A DNA stretch of 64,000 nucleotides from an uncultured Bacteroidota bacterium (GTDB lineage Bacteria; Bacteroidota; Bacteroidia; AKYH767-A; JABDAW01). The notes beneath the pieces were generated by a model. The model saw only the letters and a program-made list of their open reading frames with translations. It made no database searches and had not been told where the DNA came from. A program made the translations under genes and the position numbers. Positions 61,126-64,000 of this stretch are shown here, in pieces. Positions within the stretch are counted from its first letter, which is position 1; each line of letters begins with the position of its first letter. The stretch is taken from positions 1-64,000 of the forward strand of contig CAIMUP010000039.1 of the NCBI GenBank assembly GCA_903844645.1, written 5' to 3'.

Positions 61126-61293
61126 AAGTGCCCGAATCGCATTTGGAAGTGCCCGAATCGCATTTGTAACCACCCGAATCACATTTGTAAGTGCCCAAAT
61201 CGCATTTGCAACCACCCAAACCGCATTTGCAACCACCCAAATCGCATTTGTAAGTGCCCGAATCACATTTGTAAGTACCCGAATCACATTAGT
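61126..61293. repeat. 21-bp tandem array A13 (8 units)
   Basis: Units start at 61126 and every 21 bp to 61273. Two alternative first halves (AAGTGCCCGAATC, AACCACCCAAATC) combine with the shared second half GCATTTGT or ACATTTGT. A C11 tract (61295-61305) follows at the next register position. Confidence 0.94.
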
Positions 61294-61310
61294 ACCCCCC
61301 CCCCCAATAA

Positions 61311-62639
61311 TCAAATAACAACCCCCTTCCAACGATTACTTTTCAGATAAAAGAAAGACATAACCCCCATCGTAAACCAATAAACAATCTCCCCAGTCCA
61401 AAAAACCTCTATCCTCGGATTAATTTCCCTCAACACAAAAAGATAAGCCAGATAAATCACAATGTTGATAAATTCGATAATCATCGTAACCCTCGTCGCC
61501 CCCGTACCAGACACCGCACTAAGTAATATAGACGAAAACGAGAACATAAAACACCCCCCACAAATAATATAAAATGAAGGTAACGAATCGCGAATGATCG
61601 CCACATCCGAAGTGCTAATCTGAAGAATCATTTCAGGCATCATCAAACAAATCAGGATAATGATAGTGATGGTTGAAACACTCAAAATGCAAATCTTTTT
61701 TATCAATGCCAATACCTCATCGCTCTTCCCCTGCCCGATTTCATTACTCACCATGCTATTAGCCGCAGTAAAGAAAGCCCAAATAGGCATCATAATAATC
61801 ATCAACGTATTCCGAATGACAGTAGAGATAGCCAAAGGATGTTCGCCTAACCTTTCGATAACCAAAAAGAAGATAAACCAACCTCCCATTGAGAAGAAAT
61901 ATTGCATCACGATAGGGGCTGATAGATTAACGATTTTCATAATGGATGTTTTACTGAATTCCTTGAAACGAAAGAGGTGGTACTTAAAGATTGTTTTATT
62001 AAAGATGCTATGAATAAAATAATATACCGCACCACTCACCTCCGCTATTGACGAGGCAAGTGCCGCTCCTGCAACACCCATCTTCGGGAAGCCATAATGA
62101 CCAAATACCAATACATAATCGAGGATGATATTTACAATCGCCATCACGAAAGAGGAATACGTAATCACTCTCGTTTCAGCAATGCCCACATACAGCGAAC
62201 GGAAGGAAACCGCTATCATCACAAAGAAGATTCCGAAGGCACGATAACGAAGGAAGATATTGGTCTGCGTTATCACTTCTTTGGATTTAAGAAACGAACC
62301 AATAAAGATGGACGAAAGATATTCTATCATAAAAAAAATGATGACGGAAAAAAGAATCATCAATACCAAGCTTTGGTCGAAGATACCGCCTATTTCGTTC
62401 TCCATTTTCTCTCCCGATTTCCTTGCAATCATAATCTGCGAACCGATACCGAGAGCCATACCTATCATCATCATCACGAAATAAAACACCCCTCCGATGC
62501 TCGATGCATCCATCTCAATCTCCCCCACTCTACCAAGGAATGCGGTGTCGGTGATGCCAAGAATTGTTTGTGCAACACCGGCAACCATTACCGGTAATGA
62601 TATACGCAATATTTCACTGTAGGTAGATTTTACTTGCAC
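61311..62639 (-). CDS. MATE family multidrug/toxin efflux transporter
   Basis: The 442-residue protein has 12 membrane helices in two six-helix bundles. The family words are LRISLPVMVAGVAQTILGIT, DTAFLGRVGEIEMDASSIGG, and QIMIARKSGEKMENEIGGIF. It exports cationic drugs or metabolites in exchange for Na+ or H+; the substrate is unknown. The stop codon lies 5 bp from the C11 tract next to array A13. No exact -7 box is seen directly upstream. Confidence 0.92.
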   Translation of the reverse strand: MQVKSTYSEILRISLPVMVAGVAQTILGITDTAFLGRVGEIEMDASSIGGVFYFVMMMIGMALGIGSQIMIARKSGEKMENEIGGIFDQSLVLMILFSVIIFFMIEYLSSIFIGSFLKSKEVITQTNIFLRYRAFGIFFVMIAVSFRSLYVGIAETRVITYSSFVMAIVNIILDYVLVFGHYGFPKMGVAGAALASSIAEVSGAVYYFIHSIFNKTIFKYHLFRFKEFSKTSIMKIVNLSAPIVMQYFFSMGGWFIFFLVIERLGEHPLAISTVIRNTLMIIMMPIWAFFTAANSMVSNEIGQGKSDEVLALIKKICILSVSTITIIILICLMMPEMILQISTSDVAIIRDSLPSFYIICGGCFMFSFSSILLSAVSGTGATRVTMIIEFINIVIYLAYLFVLREINPRIEVFWTGEIVYWFTMGVMSFFYLKSNRWKGVVI

Positions 62640-62721
62640 AGTTTTGTAATTAAATATAAAAGAAAAAGTGATTACTAAAAAGAAGAATTAACAACCGACA
62701 AAAAGATAGATTAATCGTACG

Positions 62722-63768
62722 CTATAATTCTTCATTGAAGAAGAGCCGATAGAAGTTCATTTTCTTGGTATCATCGAAGCCTTTCTCTATGAATTCAGGG
62801 CTTCCATGTACATAAACATGAAAATTCTTATCTAATTTTAAGACGCTTTTAAAATACTTCTTGGCATTCTTTACAGCACTTTCAGAGATGGCAAAATCTT
62901 CAGAAGGAACAGTGTTTTCACCATTCATATACTTCTGTTTGTAATGCTGAAAGGCTTCTATTATCTCGGGTTCTTGCATTACTTCTTCTTCAAATGTTTG
63001 TTCGTTGTAGCTTTCATTATCTGCAAAGAACTTCATCGAGCGGTCTTTAATCAGAAACTGTTGCTGACGGGTAATTTCCTGATCATCGTGAAGGAATTCA
63101 TCACAGAAATCTTTGCATACATTCAACATGTTTTTGGTGTGATAAAAATCGTCTTCCCGTTGTTTTAATCCTAAGAAATCTTCCTTCCAATATTGTGCCT
63201 CACCTGATTTATTCAAGTTATCAACCATGCAGGCGAGATAGCCGCTTTCCTTGTCAGTATTGAAGATGATGCAACCTTTGTCTAATTTATGAATGTTGAT
63301 TCCTTGTTGCGATTCGATGGCGAAATCGTCTTCCTTTTGATACACTTTGAGGTAAGTATCTTTGTTCTCGGATTTGAATAAACCGATGGCATCGCAAACC
63401 TCATCGCCTACGACGCAGCTCTTAAAATAAACGACATAAAATTCACCGCCATTAATCTTCGGATGCTCCGATTTCTCATACAGATGCTTTGCTATCTTAA
63501 CGCTTTCTTTGAGGAAATTCGCATCGTCATCAAAAATAGTTGATACGGAATGATAAACGACATTCAGTTCCTCTTCGCCTAAGTTGGTGAACTCATACAA
63601 AGCCTCACTTTTGAAAGGATTCAGGAAATATTGCAACAGAATTTCTTTAATAAAATCTTCTTTGAGATGAAGCAAATGCTTAGAAAATTTTTGTCCTTCG
63701 TTCTTATTTTTATTGCCAACGTGGTGGACAATTATTTTGCCAATCGTGGCATCGGTAAAGTAAAACAT
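62722..63768 (-). CDS. Nucleoid-associated protein (NdpA/YejK family)
   Basis: The 348-residue protein belongs to the 37-kDa nucleoid-associated family. It starts FTDATIGKIIVHHVGNK, then has GGEFYVVYFKSCVVGDEVCD and DKGCIIFNTDKESGYLACMV, and ends VHGSPEFIEKGFDD. In E. coli the relative binds double-stranded DNA and associates with the nucleoid, but its function is poorly known. It is monocistronic, with an exact -7 box at 63835-63842 and a leader of about 60 nt. Confidence 0.9.
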   Translation of the reverse strand: MFYFTDATIGKIIVHHVGNKNKNEGQKFSKHLLHLKEDFIKEILLQYFLNPFKSEALYEFTNLGEEELNVVYHSVSTIFDDDANFLKESVKIAKHLYEKSEHPKINGGEFYVVYFKSCVVGDEVCDAIGLFKSENKDTYLKVYQKEDDFAIESQQGINIHKLDKGCIIFNTDKESGYLACMVDNLNKSGEAQYWKEDFLGLKQREDDFYHTKNMLNVCKDFCDEFLHDDQEITRQQQFLIKDRSMKFFADNESYNEQTFEEEVMQEPEIIEAFQHYKQKYMNGENTVPSEDFAISESAVKNAKKYFKSVLKLDKNFHVYVHGSPEFIEKGFDDTKKMNFYRLFFNEEL

Positions 63769-63807
63769 AGTGTATTAAGATTAAAAATTAGAAACAATAA
63801 ATTAGAA

Positions 63808-63972
63808 ATGCAAATGAACAATTTTGTTCGGCGGCAAAGATACACTTTCGCGATGCTATTAATTGTCTTCGCAGTCATCATCGTCGTTTTGTTGTTTCCG
63901 CGAGGGCGGAACTATCACAAAATGATGGAAGAAAATCTATATCGTATGTATCCTGTCAGGTTTTTCTCCTGA
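63808..63972 (+). CDS. Possible 54-residue membrane peptide
   Basis: A frame with a single helix (YTFAMLLIVFAVIIVVLLFP) preceded by basic residues and followed by a charged tail. It overlaps the promoter of the nucleoid-associated gene and ends inside hairpin R5. No -7 box precedes it, so it may be chance. Confidence 0.25.
   Translation: MQMNNFVRRQRYTFAMLLIVFAVIIVVLLFPRGRNYHKMMEENLYRMYPVRFFS
63835..63842 (-). promoter_or_regulatory. -7 box of the nucleoid-associated protein gene
   Basis: The minus strand reads TATCTTTG, 67 bp before the ATG at 63768. Confidence 0.6.
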
Positions 63973-63976
63973 CAGG
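63951..63976. repeat. Compact REP-like hairpin R5
   Basis: Perfect 9-bp stem CCTGTCAGG/CCTGACAGG with loop TTTTTCT. The stem is the outer stem of R1; the loop is that of R2. The window ends shortly after, so its neighbours on the right are not visible. Confidence 0.8.
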
Positions 63977-64000
63977 TATTGTTTTTATTATCAAACCTGT

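Noticed and set aside
63631-63972. 113-residue plus-strand frame at the right end
   Set aside because: Its first half is antisense to the nucleoid-associated gene; only the last 54 residues could be a small protein, listed at low confidence.
1-64000. tRNA, rRNA, riboswitch, transposase or prophage genes
   Set aside because: I looked for cloverleaf arms with TTCRA words, known riboswitch cores and transposase motifs and found none; short or diverged cases could have been missed by eye.

Overview
The window comes from a member of the Bacteroidota, probably the Chitinophagales/Sphingobacteriales side (lineage inferred, not proven). The evidence is three giant secreted proteins with type IX secretion (T9SS) sorting domains, promoters matching the phylum's -7 box TAnnTTTG, small SusE-like lipoproteins, a DUF4139 protein, a DUF6261-like protein, an E1 alpha/beta dehydrogenase fusion and almost no Shine-Dalgarno sequences. 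No tRNA, rRNA, CRISPR array, transposase or prophage was seen.

Layout: 1-865 holds a tandem array, a REP-like hairpin and a terminator. 866-12080 (-) encodes two adhesin-like T9SS exoproteins: an M36 metallopeptidase, and an NHL/Ig-like protein split by a frameshift. 12227-13138 (-) is an unrecognised gene. 13724-17763 (-) is a ribosomal protein operon, rplW to rplN, with its own promoter and terminator but without the usual flanking genes rpsJ-rplC-rplD and rplX onward. 18670-29339 carries two glycosyltransferases, a Tat-exported class V aminotransferase, a hybrid histidine kinase, small secreted proteins and a TPR/GT-C membrane protein whose start lies behind a G17 tract. 29403-36966 has an E1 dehydrogenase, lipoproteins, an SDR and a GT39-like protein. 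37327-46527 has a T9SS type B exoprotein, a DUF4139 protein, RecF, a DUF4239 membrane protein and a TPR protein. 46994-63768 has an M16 peptidase, TamB, TsaD, an unknown gene, a double D-Ala-D-Ala ligase, a MATE exporter and a nucleoid-associated protein.

The most striking feature is non-coding. Fourteen intergenic regions each hold one tandem array whose unit is 21 bp (or 42 = 2 x 21 bp). The unit sequence is different at every locus, but the period is almost perfectly kept, and 21 bp is two turns of B-DNA. Arrays lie in intergenic regions that contain at least one gene 5' end, often 30-200 bp upstream of a -7 box, and are absent from every convergent gene junction. Several arrays show half-unit modularity, in-register strand flips or dyad axes one or two helical turns apart. 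REP-like hairpins and a second GC-rich dispersed repeat sit beside some of them. Because 21 is a multiple of 3, these arrays produce false long open frames of heptapeptide repeats on both strands; I did not call those as genes.

The genes themselves are a mixture of cell-envelope functions (secreted adhesins and proteases, glycan transfer, outer-membrane assembly, peptidoglycan precursor synthesis) and housekeeping functions (ribosome, tRNA modification, recombination, branched-chain 2-oxoacid oxidation).
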